Of a DNA stretch of 64,000 nucleotides, positions 50,299 to 62,486 are shown piece by piece. The position numbers were made by a program, and so were the translations under genes. Source of the DNA: Mycolicibacterium sp. CH28 (GTDB taxonomy: Bacteria > Actinomycetota > Actinomycetes > Mycobacteriales > Mycobacteriaceae). The stretch spans positions 1-64,000 of the forward strand of contig NZ_SRLQ01000001.1 of the NCBI RefSeq assembly GCF_004745805.1. The letters are read 5' to 3'. A model generated the notes under the pieces. That model was not told where the DNA came from and did not search any database. It was given only the letters and a program-made list of their open reading frames with translations. Within the stretch, counting starts at the first letter, position 1; each line of letters opens with the position of its first letter.

Positions 50299-51526
50299 CG
50301 AATACGACGACTACGACCGGTCGCGACCGGTGGCGGTCGGCGCGCCGCGTGGGCGGATGAGTCGCCTGGACCGAGTTCGCGCCCGGCGCAACCGCAACCG
50401 CCGCAGGATGATCGGCGCCGCCGCGGCAACCCTGCTGATCGCCGTCGTCCTCGCGATGGTGTTCCTGGGCGCCAAGCTGTTCGGCGGCTCCGGTGACTAC
50501 ACCGGGGAAGGCAAGGACGACATCGTCATCCAGGTCCACGACGGCGATTCCACCACCCAGATCGGCCAGACCCTGCGCGACACGAACGTCGTCTCCAACG
50601 TCAAGGGATTCGTCGACGCTGCCAAGGACAACGCCGCGATCGCCGCGATCCAGCCCGGCTTCTACGAGCTGCGCACCGAGATGTCGGCGTCGGCGGCAGT
50701 GCAACGCCTGGCCGACCCGAAGAATCGGGTGGGCAAGCTGGTGATCCCGGAGGGGCGGCAGCTCGACGATGTCGGGGAGGTCGGCTCGGGCAAGGTCACC
50801 AACGGGATCTTCACGCTGATCTCGGAGGCCAGCTGCGTCGACCTGAACGGCCAGCGCAAGTGTGTGCCGGCCGAGGACCTGCGCCGGGCGGCCGAGCAGG
50901 CGCCGCCGGCGGCGCTGCAGGTACCGCAGTGGGCCGCCCAGCCGGTGGCAGCACTGGGCGCCAACCACCGTCGTCTGGAGGGGCTGATCGCCCCGGGCAC
51001 CTGGAACGTGGACCCGTCTGCGTCGGCCCAGGACATTCTTGCCACGCTGATCGCCGAGAGTGCCGATCACTATGTCCACGGCGGGCTCCTTGACACCGCC
51101 GCGGCGATGAATCTGTCGCCGTATCAGATTCTGATCGTCGGTTCGTTGGTGCAGCGCGAAGCCAAACCGCACGACTTCGCCAAGGTCGCGCGGGTGATCT
51201 ACAACCGGCTGGCCGCACCGCAGCGCCTGGAGTTCGACTCGACGGTGAACTATCCGCTGGATCGCCAGGAAGTCGCCACTACCGACGCCGACCGCGCGCA
51301 GGTGACGCCCTGGAACACCTATGCCTCGGAGGGACTGCCGGCCACCCCGATCTGCTCCCCGGGTACCGATGCGCTGGCCGCGGCCGAGCGCCCGGAACCG
51401 GGGGACTGGCTGTACTTCGTGACCGTGGACATGGAGGGCACCACCTTGTTCACGAAGGACTACCAGCAGCACTTGGCGAACATCGAGCTGGCGCGACACA
51501 ACGGCGTCCTCGACTCCGCGCGATGA
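50291..51526 (+). CDS. mltG: Endolytic transglycosylase MltG (YceG-like)
   Basis: A 411-residue membrane enzyme that cuts nascent peptidoglycan strands. A basic cytosolic N terminus (about 1-38) is followed by one membrane helix (about 40-62) and an outer LysM-like plus YceG domain. The catalytic Glu is in LVQREAK. The substrate region has [17 protein letters not shown]. It overlaps ruvX by 8 bases, and its TGA stop overlaps the first ATG of the aroE repeat frame. Confidence 0.94.
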   Translation: MSDEYDDYDRSRPVAVGAPRGRMSRLDRVRARRNRNRRRMIGAAAATLLIAVVLAMVFLGAKLFGGSGDYTGEGKDDIVIQVHDGDSTTQIGQTLRDTNVVSNVKGFVDAAKDNAAIAAIQPGFYELRTEMSASAAVQRLADPKNRVGKLVIPEGRQLDDVGEVGSGKVTNGIFTLISEASCVDLNGQRKCVPAEDLRRAAEQAPPAALQVPQWAAQPVAALGANHRRLEGLIAPGTWNVDPSASAQDILATLIAESADHYVHGGLLDTAAAMNLSPYQILIVGSLVQREAKPHDFAKVARVIYNRLAAPQRLEFDSTVNYPLDRQEVATTDADRAQVTPWNTYASEGLPATPICSPGTDALAAAERPEPGDWLYFVTVDMEGTTLFTKDYQQHLANIELARHNGVLDSAR

Positions 51527-51630
51527 ACGAAGTGAAGAGCGCAATGGGGCACGGCGCGATGAACGAAGTGAAGAGCGCAATGGGGCACGGCGCGATGAAC
51601 GAAGTGAAGAGCGCAATGGGGCACCGCGCG
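51523..51630 (+). repeat. Three in-frame 36-base tandem repeats at the mltG/aroE junction
   Basis: Copies start at 51523, 51559 and 51595, each opening ATGAACGAAGTGAAGAGCGC and encoding [12 protein letters not shown] (the third ends HRA). The only difference is one base in copy 3. The first ATG overlaps the mltG stop (ATGA). All three are in frame with aroE, whose conserved body begins at ATG 51631. The array therefore either adds 36 residues to AroE or lies in its leader. Confidence 0.95.
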
Positions 51631-52434
51631 ATGAGCTCCCCGCGGAAGGCGGCGGTGCTCGGGTCGCCGGTGGCGCATTCCAAATCGCCGCTGCTGCACC
51701 TGGCGGCTTACCGCGCGCTGGGTCTGACGGACTGGACCTACGACCGCATCGACTGCACAGCCGACGAATTGCCGGCTCTGGTAAGAAGTTTCGGCCCGGA
51801 GTGGGTCGGGGTGTCGGTGACCATGCCCGGCAAGTTCGCCGCCCTGGCCTTCGCCGACGATCGCACCGAGCGGGCCGAGCTGGTTGGCTCGGCCAACACC
51901 CTGGTGCGCACCGAGCACGGCTGGCGCGCCGACAACACCGATATCGACGGGGTGGCCGGCGCCCTCGGCCACGTCCGCCATCTGCGCCGCGCGATCGTTT
52001 TGGGCTCCGGCGGAACCGCGCCCGCCGCCGTGGTCGGGCTGGCCGAGCTCGGCGTCACCGAGATCACCGTGGTGGCCCGCAACCGCGACAAGGCGGTGCG
52101 GCTGCTGGATCTCGGCGCGGCGGTCGGGGTTACCACCGAGTTCTGCGATCTGGGCGACGAGAAGCTCGCCGAGGCCGTTGCCACCGCCGACGTGCTGGTC
52201 AGCACGATCCCGGCCGACGCGGCCCAAGCCTATGCCGGGGTGTTCGCCGGAGTCCCGGTGCTGCTGGACGCCATCTACGATCCGTGGCCCACCCCGCTGG
52301 CCGTCGCGGTGCACGACGCCGGCGGCGAGGTGATCAGCGGGCTGCAGATGCTGCTGAACCAGGCGTTCAGTCAGGTCGAACAATTCACAGGCCGACCGGC
52401 GCCGCGCGAGCAGATGGTCGCCGCGCTGGGTTAG
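51631..52434 (+). CDS. aroE: Shikimate dehydrogenase
   Basis: Reduces 3-dehydroshikimate with NADPH in the shikimate pathway. About 267 residues from ATG 51631, which directly opens SSPRKAAVLGSPVAHSKSP with the Ser pair that binds shikimate. Catalytic Lys and Asp are in VTMPGKFAA and NTDIDG; the nucleotide motif is GSGGTAPAAV. GLQMLLNQAFSQVEQFTG closes it. A longer form from 51523 would carry three copies of a 12-residue repeat; the family start favours 51631, but the 4-base overlap with mltG favours 51523. Confidence 0.92.
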   Translation: MSSPRKAAVLGSPVAHSKSPLLHLAAYRALGLTDWTYDRIDCTADELPALVRSFGPEWVGVSVTMPGKFAALAFADDRTERAELVGSANTLVRTEHGWRADNTDIDGVAGALGHVRHLRRAIVLGSGGTAPAAVVGLAELGVTEITVVARNRDKAVRLLDLGAAVGVTTEFCDLGDEKLAEAVATADVLVSTIPADAAQAYAGVFAGVPVLLDAIYDPWPTPLAVAVHDAGGEVISGLQMLLNQAFSQVEQFTGRPAPREQMVAALG

Positions 52435-52443
52435 CGTCCCGGA

Positions 52444-52872
52444 ATGCGGTTGCTGGTGTGCGGGGTCGTCCTGGTGTGGGCGGCGGCGCTGAGTGTGGCC
52501 GACGTTCGGCATCGGCGATTGCCCAACGTCCTCACCCTGCCGGGAGCCGTCGTGGTCCTCTCGGTCGCAGTCGTTTGTGGTCGGGGGCTGCCCGCGCTCG
52601 CCGGTTCGCTCGGGCTGGCGGCGCTGTATCTTTCGGTCCACCTGGCGCTGCCTGCCGGGCTGGGCGCCGGTGACGTCAAGTTGGCGCTGGCGGTGGGCGG
52701 GTTGACGGGTGCGTTCGGGGCGGACGTCTGGATGCTTGCCGCGTTCGGTGCGCCCCTGCTGACCGCGATCGTGGGCGCCGGAATCGCGGTGCGCGACCGT
52801 GCCGCGACAGTGCCCCATGGTCCGTCGATGTGTGTGGCGAGCCTGACGGCGACCGCGTTGGTGGTGTTTTGA
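52444..52872 (+). CDS. Minimal prepilin peptidase (A24 family)
   Basis: A 142-residue membrane aspartic peptidase with about four helices. The two catalytic aspartates are in VADVRHRRLPN (about residue 20) and GAGDVKLALAVGG (about residue 79). It lacks the N-terminal methyltransferase domain of full PilD. No pilin or secretion genes are nearby; the place after aroE matches the Rv2551c-type gene. Substrate unknown. Confidence 0.88.
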   Translation: MRLLVCGVVLVWAAALSVADVRHRRLPNVLTLPGAVVVLSVAVVCGRGLPALAGSLGLAALYLSVHLALPAGLGAGDVKLALAVGGLTGAFGADVWMLAAFGAPLLTAIVGAGIAVRDRAATVPHGPSMCVASLTATALVVF

Positions 52873-52882
52873 GCGTCGGCGA

Positions 52883-53731
52883 TTAGCTTCTGGCTGCCAG
52901 CCGACGCCGCGCGTCGATCCGCGGTCGCAGCCAGCGAGCGCTCAACCGCGCGGCAATGTACAACGCGAAACTGATGCCCGCGATGAACACACTTGCTTTG
53001 ACGGTGCCGTGAACCAAGCTCAGCAGCAATCCGCCGTCGGCAGCCAGCAACGCAAATCCGATCGAGATGGCGATGACCACGGGTGTGCGCGCACTGAGCC
53101 GGCTGGCCGCCGCTGACGGCGTGATCGCGAGGCTCAGCACCAGCAGGGTCCCCACGATCTGTGCCGCCTCGGTCACGGTGATTGCCAGGACGTAGACGAA
53201 CAGCAGCCCCACCAACCGGGTCGGCACCCCTCGAGCCACGGCCAGTTCGGCGTCCACCGAGGCGAACAACAGCGGCCGGTACAGCACCGCCATCGTGGCC
53301 AGCACAGCGAGGGCGATGACGCCGAGGAGGGTGATCTGACTCGCGCTTACCCCGAAGATCTGGCCGAACAGGATATTGGTGGCTGTCGTCGCGAAACCCT
53401 TGTAGAGCGAGAGCAGGTACACCCCAACACCGATACCGAAGGCGAGAATCACCCCGATTGAGGAGTTTCGCTCCCGCTCCCGGTTGCCCAAGAGCCCGAT
53501 AGCGGTCGCAACCACCAAGGAACCCAGTAGCGCACCCAGGATCGCATCATTGGCCGCTACCAGCCCGGCAGCGGCGCCGGTGAAGGCCAGTTCCGCGCTG
53601 CCGTGCACCGCGAATGCCAGATCGCGCATGATGACGAATGGCCCGATCAACCCTGCGGTGATCGCCACGAGGGTGGCCGCGATCAACGCATTGCGCACGA
53701 ACGTCTCCGACAGGTACTCGGTGAGCGTCAC
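52883..53731 (-). CDS. Metal (probably zinc) ABC transporter permease
   Basis: About 282 residues with eight to nine membrane helices, in the ZnuB/TroC family. Family blocks include LIGPFVIMRDLAFAVHGSAE and VLFGQIFGVSASQITLL-like sequence, and VGTLLVLSLAITPSAAA near the C terminus. GTG start at 53731 overlaps the ATPase stop by 4 bases. A longer frame to 53914 is not needed by homology. Last gene of the SBP-ATPase-permease operon. Confidence 0.9.
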   Translation of the reverse strand: MTLTEYLSETFVRNALIAATLVAITAGLIGPFVIMRDLAFAVHGSAELAFTGAAAGLVAANDAILGALLGSLVVATAIGLLGNRERERNSSIGVILAFGIGVGVYLLSLYKGFATTATNILFGQIFGVSASQITLLGVIALAVLATMAVLYRPLLFASVDAELAVARGVPTRLVGLLFVYVLAITVTEAAQIVGTLLVLSLAITPSAAASRLSARTPVVIAISIGFALLAADGGLLLSLVHGTVKASVFIAGISFALYIAARLSARWLRPRIDARRRLAARS

Positions 53732-54591
53732 AGCAGGCGTCCTTGGGCGCCGGCGGCGGGACGGTGTTGGCCATCGGTCCGCTCGGTGAGCGAACTGTCC
53801 GGGGCACCGACGATGATCACCCGCCCGCCCGCGCTGAGTACCTCGACATCGGTGCGGTACAGCTCGGACAACGTCGAACTTGTCAGCACGTCGGCGGGGC
53901 TGCCGATCACCCATCGTGTCCCCACCAGGTAGAGCACGCGGTCGACGAAGGGCAGGATCGGATTGATCTCGTGTGTCACGAATAGCACGGCAATGTCGGC
54001 TGCTCGCCGTTGCGCATCGATGAGCTCGACGACCTCGCGTTGATGTCTGAGGTCCAAGGAGAGCAACGGTTCGTCACACAACAGCAGCTTCGGCGCACCC
54101 AGTAATGCCTGGGCAATGCGCAGTCGCTGCTGTTCGCCGCCGGACAGGTGGCCCACGGGCGAATGGGCAAAGCTGGTCGCGCCGACGGCCGCCACCGCGG
54201 CATCTATGTGACGGCGACGTTTGGAGCTGGGCAGCCCAATTCCCCATCGATGCCCATCCAGACCCAAACCCACCAGATCGACACCCTCGATCGGAACGTC
54301 GCGGTCGAATCCCTTCTGCTGAGGTATGTAGCCGATCTGGGTACTGCCCCGCTTGGGTGCAGCGCCGCACACCTGAACTGTTCCCGCGGTGAGGGTGGCC
54401 AATCCCAGCAGCACTTTGACCAGTGATGTCTTGCCGCTGCCGTTCGGTCCCAGGACAGCCACGAACTCTCCCGGCGTGATCGTCACGTCAACGTCTTGCC
54501 AGAGCGGACGAGCGCTATAGGACAGTCCGGCGCCGCGCAGCGTCACCACTGGCGTCGTCTGCGCCGACACCGATGCGGTCGCCGTCCTCAC
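53728..54591 (-). CDS. Metal (probably zinc) ABC transporter ATP-binding protein
   Basis: A 287-residue ZnuC-like ATPase. Walker A GPNGSGKTSL (about 51-60), signature LSGGEQQRLRIAQAL, Walker B LLLCDEPLLSLDLRHQ and the switch His in VTHEINP. The C-terminal 60 residues extend beyond the core. GTG start overlaps the binding-protein stop by 4 bases. It powers the adjacent permease. Confidence 0.92.
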   Translation of the reverse strand: MRTATASVSAQTTPVVTLRGAGLSYSARPLWQDVDVTITPGEFVAVLGPNGSGKTSLVKVLLGLATLTAGTVQVCGAAPKRGSTQIGYIPQQKGFDRDVPIEGVDLVGLGLDGHRWGIGLPSSKRRRHIDAAVAAVGATSFAHSPVGHLSGGEQQRLRIAQALLGAPKLLLCDEPLLSLDLRHQREVVELIDAQRRAADIAVLFVTHEINPILPFVDRVLYLVGTRWVIGSPADVLTSSTLSELYRTDVEVLSAGGRVIIVGAPDSSLTERTDGQHRPAAGAQGRLL

Positions 54592-55532
54592 TTGCCCAGT
54601 GCGGCAGTAAGTTCGGAGATCTGACGGGATTGCCAGGCCTGGAAATCCTTGTCGGTGGGCGGGAGCGTCTCGGTCACGCCGACCACCGGTACGCCACTTG
54701 TCGCGGCCAGCTTCTTCACCGCGTCGGTGGCCGGGCTGGTGACCTGGCTGTTGTACAGCAGAACTTTGATCTTCTTGCCCGACAAGGCCGCATCCATCGC
54801 GGCGTTGTCTGCGGCGCTCGGGTCGTTACCATCTTCGATCGCCTGCGCGAAGGAAGCCGGTGTGGCCAATGTCAGCCCGGCCGCTTCCACGAGATAACCC
54901 GGGACCCGCTCGGTGTAGCCGACTGGTGCGCCCGAGTACTTCGCTTTGATGTTCGCGATTTCCGCGTTGATCGGTGCCAAGCTCTCGTTGAATGACTTGG
55001 CATTTGTGGTGAAGGTGGCGGCGTCCGCTGGATCGAGGGAGCCGAGTTCGGTGGCGATCGCGTTCGCGACGTCGGGAATCTTGGCGATGTCATACCAGAT
55101 GTGGGGGTTCGCGTCGGCGCCATCGATCTTCATGACCTCGGCGGCGTCGATCTCTTTGCGTGCCGGGTTCGGCGAAGCCGAGAGCAGCTTGTCCATGAAA
55201 TCGTCGTAGCCCAAGCCATTCTCGAGCACCAGTTGCGCCTTCGACAGCGCCGCGGCGGTGTTGGCGTCCGCTTGATATTCGTGCGGGTCTGCGTTGGGGT
55301 CCGACATGATCGACACCACAGCCACATGGGCGCCACCGATCTGTTTGGCGATGTCACCCCAGACGTTGGTACTGGCCACGATGTTGACTACCGGCGATGC
55401 CGGTCCGCTCGATGACTGCGCGCCTGTCGTCGTTGGTGCCGGCGATGACGGTGAGCCACACGCTGTTGCCAGCGCGACCGTCGCGGTAGCGATGGCAACT
55501 GCCGGGAAACGACGTCGGGCATGTGCGGACAC
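54588..55532 (-). CDS. Metal (probably zinc) ABC transporter substrate-binding lipoprotein
   Basis: A 314-residue ZnuA/TroA-type cluster A-1 protein. The signal ends ALATAC with lipidated Cys25. Metal ligands include His in GGAHVAVVSIMSDPNADPHEYQ and the downstream NPHIWYD, with the closing Asp or His in later loops. There is no long His-rich loop, so manganese cannot be excluded, but the Zur-like half-site supports zinc. GTG 55532 has GGAG at good spacing. First gene of a three-gene operon coupled by 4-base overlaps. Confidence 0.9.
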   Translation of the reverse strand: MSAHARRRFPAVAIATATVALATACGSPSSPAPTTTGAQSSSGPASPVVNIVASTNVWGDIAKQIGGAHVAVVSIMSDPNADPHEYQADANTAAALSKAQLVLENGLGYDDFMDKLLSASPNPARKEIDAAEVMKIDGADANPHIWYDIAKIPDVANAIATELGSLDPADAATFTTNAKSFNESLAPINAEIANIKAKYSGAPVGYTERVPGYLVEAAGLTLATPASFAQAIEDGNDPSAADNAAMDAALSGKKIKVLLYNSQVTSPATDAVKKLAATSGVPVVGVTETLPPTDKDFQAWQSRQISELTAALGK

Positions 55533-55555
55533 GGAGGACTCCTCGGTTGTCGACT

Positions 55556-55576
55556 TAATGAAAACAGGAACCATTA
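55556..55576. promoter_or_regulatory. Zur-box candidate upstream of the metal ABC operon
   Basis: TAATG (55556-55560) and CATTA (55572-55576) form arms around an 11-base centre (AAAACAGGAAC). On the minus strand one half is TTTTCATTA, a full match to the mycobacterial Zur consensus half; the other half is degenerate. It is 24 bases upstream of the GTG at 55532 and near a GATAAT -10-like motif. Confidence 0.5.
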
Positions 55577-55777
55577 TCGTTACTGTAGGTGTTCGCGGTC
55601 CGCAAGGGGTTCTTCCCAAGCTGGGAATGGCCTGCGAAAGCGGTCAGTGACCGTCGTGGGAACCTCGATGCCTGCGCAGTGCGGCGCGGCGGTCGGCACC
55701 CGCTGTCCCGGCGCCGAACCCCCGGGCGTGGCAAAGCAGGTTGGGCGCGGCATGACCGGCGTGGGAGGATGGGACGC

Positions 55778-56992
55778 GTGTTGCGATGGACGACCGCCGG
55801 TGAATCCCACGGCCGCGCGCTGGTAGCCGTGGTTGAGGGCATGGTCGCCGGTGTGCAGGTCAGCTCCGCGGATATCGGCGAACAGCTGGCCCGGCGCCGG
55901 CTGGGCTACGGTCGCGGTGCGCGGATGAAGTTCGAGCAGGACCAGGTCAGCGTGCTGGCCGGGGTACGGCACGGCAGCACGCTGGGCGGACCCATCGCCA
56001 TCGAGATCGGCAACACCGAGTGGCCCAAGTGGGAGACGGTGATGGCCGCTGACCCGGTGGAGCAGGGCCAGCTCGACAAGGACGCCGCGCGCAACGCCCC
56101 CCTGACCCGGCCCCGCCCCGGCCACGCCGACTTCGCCGGCATGCTCAAGTACGGCTTCGACGACGCCCGCCCGGTGTTGGAACGGGCCAGCGCCCGCGAG
56201 ACGGCGGCGCGGGTCGCGGCCGGCACCATCGCCAGGGCCTTCCTGCGTCAGGCGCTGGGCGTCGAGGTGCTGTCCCATGTGATCTCGATCGGCGCGTCGA
56301 GCCCCTACGACGGCCCGTCGCCGGCGGCTCAGGACCTGCCCGCCATCGACGACAGTCCGGTCCGTGCCTTCGACGGCACCGCCGAAGCCGACATGATCGC
56401 CCAGATCGAAGCCGCCAAACGCGACGGCGACACCCTGGGCGGTGTCGTCGAAGTGGTCGTACACGGCCTGCCGATCGGGCTGGGCTCCTTCACCAGCGGC
56501 GAGAACCGGCTCGACAGCCAGCTTGCCGGCGCGGTAATGGGCATCCAGGCCATCAAGGGCGTGGAGATCGGCGATGGCTTCGAGACCGCCCGGCGCCGCG
56601 GCAGCCAGGCCCACGACGAGATGTTCCCCGGCCCCGACGGGGTGGTGCGCTCCACCAACCGGGCCGGCGGCCTCGAGGGCGGCATGACCAACGGACTGCC
56701 GCTGCGGGTACGCGCGGCGATGAAACCCATCTCGACGGTGCCACGTGCGCTGGCCACCATCGACATGGCCACCGGCGAAGAGGCCGTCGCGATCCACCAG
56801 CGCTCCGACGTGTGCGCGGTGCCCGCGGCCGCCGTGGTTGTGGAAACCATGGTCGCGCTGGTGCTGGCCCGCGCGGTGCTGGAGAAATTCGGCGGCGACT
56901 CCCTGGCCGAGACCCGCCGCAACGTCGACGGGTATCTGCAGGCCCTCGCCGAGCGCATGCCGTCGGACTCACCCGTCCGGGCGTCGGGGTAG
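55778..56992 (+). CDS. aroC: Chorismate synthase
   Basis: Makes chorismate from EPSP, the last common shikimate step. 404 residues. It opens [20 protein letters not shown]; later conserved blocks are [36 protein letters not shown] and [15 protein letters not shown] 55778 matches the family start; an in-frame ATG at 55769 would add three residues. GGAGG lies 9 bases before the GTG. First of aroC-aroK-aroB-aroQ, each nearly touching the next. Confidence 0.97.
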   Translation: MLRWTTAGESHGRALVAVVEGMVAGVQVSSADIGEQLARRRLGYGRGARMKFEQDQVSVLAGVRHGSTLGGPIAIEIGNTEWPKWETVMAADPVEQGQLDKDAARNAPLTRPRPGHADFAGMLKYGFDDARPVLERASARETAARVAAGTIARAFLRQALGVEVLSHVISIGASSPYDGPSPAAQDLPAIDDSPVRAFDGTAEADMIAQIEAAKRDGDTLGGVVEVVVHGLPIGLGSFTSGENRLDSQLAGAVMGIQAIKGVEIGDGFETARRRGSQAHDEMFPGPDGVVRSTNRAGGLEGGMTNGLPLRVRAAMKPISTVPRALATIDMATGEEAVAIHQRSDVCAVPAAAVVVETMVALVLARAVLEKFGGDSLAETRRNVDGYLQALAERMPSDSPVRASG

Positions 56993-56996
56993 CCCG

Positions 56997-59214
<2,218 letters not shown>

Positions 59215-59230
59215 CACCTGGACACCGGAT

Positions 59231-60115
59231 ATGGGGAGCCGCATCGCACTGGGCGGCGCGAGGCTCACCCGCGTCGTCGAGACCCAGGTGCAGATGCCTA
59301 CGTCGCTGTTCGCCGGCACCGCGCCACAAGCCTGGGCCGACAACGCCGATCTGCTGGTGCCCGACTTCTGGGATCGGCAAACCGACCAGTGGCGCATCGC
59401 GATGCAGTCGTGGGTGATCGAGGTCGACGGGCTCGTGGTGGTGGTGGACACCGGTGTCGGCAACGATCGGGACCGGCCGCACATGCCGCCGCTGGATCAC
59501 CTGTCCACGGATTTCCTGGCCGACTTCACCGCGGCCGGCTTCGACCCGGCCGCCGTCGACGTCGTGGTCAACACGCACCTGCACACCGACCATGTCGGCT
59601 GGAACACCCAGCTGGTGGACGGCCGGTGGGTGCCGACATTCCCCAATGCCCGCTATGTGATGCCCGAACCGGACTACCGCTACTTCGGCCCCGGCGGCGA
59701 CGGCGAGAACGACGCTACGCGAACGGTGTTGGCCGACAGCGTGATCCCCGTGACCGATCAGATCCAGCTGTGGACCCACGATCTGGTGCTCAGCGATGCG
59801 CTGCGACTCCGCCCGGCGCCCGGACACACGCCGGGAACGTCGGTGCTCTGGCTTGATGCCGGCCGCCCGGCGGTGTTCGTCGGCGACCTGACGCACTGCC
59901 CGATCCAGATCCGACGGCCCGACGATGTTTGCGCGTTCGACGTCGACCCCGCCGCGGCACGCGGCGCCCGCCGGCGGGTGTTCGGTGAGGCGGCCCGGGC
60001 CAACGCGGTGGTTATCCCGGCGCATTACCCCGGGCACGGCGGCGCCACGATCACGGGCGGTGCCGATGCGGCCGGTTTCGCCGTCGAGGACTGGCTGTCG
60101 ATCGAGACGATCTAG
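59231..60115 (+). CDS. Metallo-beta-lactamase-fold hydrolase (lactonase-like)
   Basis: A 294-residue MBL-fold protein. Ligand motif NTHLHTDHVGW, then PGHTPGTSVLW, GDLTH and PAHYPGHGG. The layout is close to bacterial quorum-quenching lactonases and related hydrolases. ATG 59231, 17 bases after aroQ on the same strand. No sign of export. Substrate not predictable. Confidence 0.85.
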   Translation: MGSRIALGGARLTRVVETQVQMPTSLFAGTAPQAWADNADLLVPDFWDRQTDQWRIAMQSWVIEVDGLVVVVDTGVGNDRDRPHMPPLDHLSTDFLADFTAAGFDPAAVDVVVNTHLHTDHVGWNTQLVDGRWVPTFPNARYVMPEPDYRYFGPGGDGENDATRTVLADSVIPVTDQIQLWTHDLVLSDALRLRPAPGHTPGTSVLWLDAGRPAVFVGDLTHCPIQIRRPDDVCAFDVDPAAARGARRRVFGEAARANAVVIPAHYPGHGGATITGGADAAGFAVEDWLSIETI

Positions 60116-60119
60116 CCGG

Positions 60120-60746
60120 TCAGGCCTTATCGGGGTGATTGCCCTCGGTGAAGTCGATCTGCTCGGTGGGCTCGTCGCGCTCGGCGGTGGCGACGGCGGA
60201 GGTCTGGGCCGCGCCGGCCGCGGCGGAATCAGTGCCGGCCAGGCTCGGGATCGGGCCGGTCTTGTCGTCGTGGACGGCGTCGAACACGTCGGCGGCCTCA
60301 CCGAAGCGCCGGCGCGGCTCGACGGGCCGCTTGCGGTCGACCAGGAAGCGGCCCAGCGACACTGCCGCGATCGCCGGGATGAACACCATCAGGGCGGTGA
60401 ACGCCGCGAATGTGGTGACCTCGCCGATGAGGCCCTCCACGTAGACGCTGCTGTAGAACAGCGAGATCACCCATGCGACGAAGCCGCTGAGCACGCCGGC
60501 GACGAGCCCGGCCAGCAGCCAGGTCATGGCCAGGTCGCGGCGGCGGTCGGGGTCCGGGTTGGCGTTGGCATCGGCGCGACCGTCGAGCAGACCCCAGACG
60601 AACGCGGAGATCCCGAACAACACCACCAAGACGATGCTGATCAATCCGGCCTTGGTTTCGTACAGGTTGATCAGCGTGCCCTGCACCAGCCGGACGACAA
60701 CCATTCCGGCGGCAAACACCAGTCCGCGCAACAACCATGTATTCAT
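60120..60746 (-). CDS. B-4DMT-family four-helix membrane protein (Rv2536 type)
   Basis: A 208-residue membrane protein with four helices (about 4-26, 34-52, 73-97, 108-130) followed by a long hydrophilic C-terminal tail of about 75 residues. Matches the mycobacterial B-4DMT transporter-like family. Convergent with the MBL gene and divergent from pepQ. Function unknown; a transport role is presumed from the name only. Confidence 0.8.
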   Translation of the reverse strand: MNTWLLRGLVFAAGMVVVRLVQGTLINLYETKAGLISIVLVVLFGISAFVWGLLDGRADANANPDPDRRRDLAMTWLLAGLVAGVLSGFVAWVISLFYSSVYVEGLIGEVTTFAAFTALMVFIPAIAAVSLGRFLVDRKRPVEPRRRFGEAADVFDAVHDDKTGPIPSLAGTDSAAAGAAQTSAVATAERDEPTEQIDFTEGNHPDKA

Positions 60747-60779
60747 GGGGCATCAGCGTAGCGAGTAGCGTCAGCCGCC

Positions 60780-61907
60780 GTGACACATTCACAACGCCGG
60801 GACCGGCTGGCCGCCCGGCTTGCCGACGATGGCTTGGACGCCATGCTGGTCAGTGACCTGGTCAATGTCCGCTACCTGTCCGGGTTCACCGGGTCGAACG
60901 CGGCGCTGTTGGTGTTCTCCGGCGACACGCCGGCGGTGTTGGCCACCGACGCCCGCTATCGCACCCAGGCCGCGCGCCAGGCGCCTGATCTGGAAACGGT
61001 CATCGAGCGGGCGTGCGGGCGGCATCTGGTGTCCCGCGCCGTCGCCGACGGGGCCCGCCGGCTCGGCTTCGAGAGTCACGTCGTGACCGTCGATGGGTTC
61101 GACGGACTGGCTCGCGAGCTTGACGAGCACCCGGGCGCCGAGCTGGTGCGGGCGTCGGGCGTAGTCGAGGCGCTGCGCGAGGTCAAGGACGCCGGTGAGG
61201 TCGCGCTGCTGCGGCTGGCCTGTGAGGCGGCCGACGCCGCCCTGGGCGAGCTGGTCAACGGCGGCGGATTGCGCCCGGGCCGGACCGAGCGCGCGGTTGG
61301 TCGCGAACTCGAGGCGCTGATGCTGCAGCACGGCGCCGACGGGCCGTCGTTCGAGACCATCGTGGCCGCTGGAGCGAACTCGGCGGTGCCACATCACCGC
61401 CCCACCGACGCGGTGCTGGCGGCCGGTGATTTCGTGAAGATCGACTTCGGCGCGCTGGTCGGCGGCTATCACTCCGATATGACGCGCACCTTCGTTCTCG
61501 GCGCGGTTTCCGACTGGCAGCGGGAGATCTACGAGCTGGTGGCCACCGCACAGCGCGCCGGGCGCGAGGCGCTCGCGGTGGGTGCCACGCTCAGTGCTGT
61601 GGACGGCGCCGCCCGCCAGGTGATTGTCGACGCCGGCTACGGCGACTACTTTGGCCACGGGCTGGGCCACGGCGTCGGACTGCAGATCCATGAAGCGCCG
61701 GGAATCAACTCCACCGCCGCCGGTACACTGCTTGCTGGCTCCGTGGTGACCGTGGAACCCGGTGTCTACCTGCCCGACCGTGGCGGTGTTCGCATCGAGG
61801 ACACCCTGGTGGTGCTCGGTGAGCGGGCGCCGGAGCCGCGTGGGCGGCGACATGAGACAGCAGAACTGTTGACCCGGTTCCCCAAGGAACTGGCGATCCT
61901 GACTTAG
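60780..61907 (+). CDS. pepQ: Xaa-Pro dipeptidase/aminopeptidase (PepQ-like)
   Basis: A 375-residue M24B metallopeptidase cutting peptides near proline. Metal ligands are in [20 protein letters not shown] (two Asp), [17 protein letters not shown] (His), TVEPGVYL (Glu) and the final [11 protein letters not shown] (Glu). The N-terminal creatinase-like domain spans about 1-130. GTG start. Precedes efp by 14 bases; the pair is conserved. Confidence 0.93.
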   Translation: MTHSQRRDRLAARLADDGLDAMLVSDLVNVRYLSGFTGSNAALLVFSGDTPAVLATDARYRTQAARQAPDLETVIERACGRHLVSRAVADGARRLGFESHVVTVDGFDGLARELDEHPGAELVRASGVVEALREVKDAGEVALLRLACEAADAALGELVNGGGLRPGRTERAVGRELEALMLQHGADGPSFETIVAAGANSAVPHHRPTDAVLAAGDFVKIDFGALVGGYHSDMTRTFVLGAVSDWQREIYELVATAQRAGREALAVGATLSAVDGAARQVIVDAGYGDYFGHGLGHGVGLQIHEAPGINSTAAGTLLAGSVVTVEPGVYLPDRGGVRIEDTLVVLGERAPEPRGRRHETAELLTRFPKELAILT

Positions 61908-61921
61908 GAGAACGACCGAAC

Positions 61922-62485
61922 GTGGCATCCACTGCCGATTTCAAGAACGGACTTGTGCTGAACATCGAGGGCCAGCTCTGGCAGATCATCGAGTTCCAGC
62001 ACGTCAAACCGGGCAAGGGACCCGCCTTCGTGCGCACCAAGCTCAAGAACGTGCTGTCGGGCAAGGTCGTCGACAAGACCTACAACGCCGGGGTGAAGGT
62101 CGAGACCGCGACCGTGGACCGCCGCGACGCCACCTACCTGTACCGGGATGGCAGCGACTTCGTGTTCATGGACTCCGAGGACTACGAGCAGCATGCGCTG
62201 CCGGAGCCGCTCGTCGGTCGGTTGGCAGACTTCCTGCTTGAGGGCATGCCGGTGCAGATCGCGTTCAACGAAGGCGCGCCGCTGTACCTGGAGCTCCCGG
62301 TCACCGTCGAACTTCTCGTGGCCAGCACCGAGCCGGGTCTGCAGGGCGACCGGTCCAGCGCGGGCACCAAGCCGGCGACGCTGGAGACCGGGGCCGAGAT
62401 CCAGGTGCCGCTGTTCATCAACACCGGTGACAAACTCAAGGTGGATTCCCGCGACGGCAGCTATCTGGGGCGCGTGAACGCCTGA
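61922..62485 (+). CDS. efp: Translation elongation factor P
   Basis: Relieves ribosome stalling at polyproline. 187 residues with three beta-barrel domains. The loop KPGKGPA (about residues 29-35) carries the exposed Lys32 that enters the peptidyl-transferase centre. Domain III ends with [14 protein letters not shown] start after AGGAGAACG. No lysyl-modifying genes are visible here. Confidence 0.97.
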   Translation: MASTADFKNGLVLNIEGQLWQIIEFQHVKPGKGPAFVRTKLKNVLSGKVVDKTYNAGVKVETATVDRRDATYLYRDGSDFVFMDSEDYEQHALPEPLVGRLADFLLEGMPVQIAFNEGAPLYLELPVTVELLVASTEPGLQGDRSSAGTKPATLETGAEIQVPLFINTGDKLKVDSRDGSYLGRVNA

Positions 62486-62486
62486 T

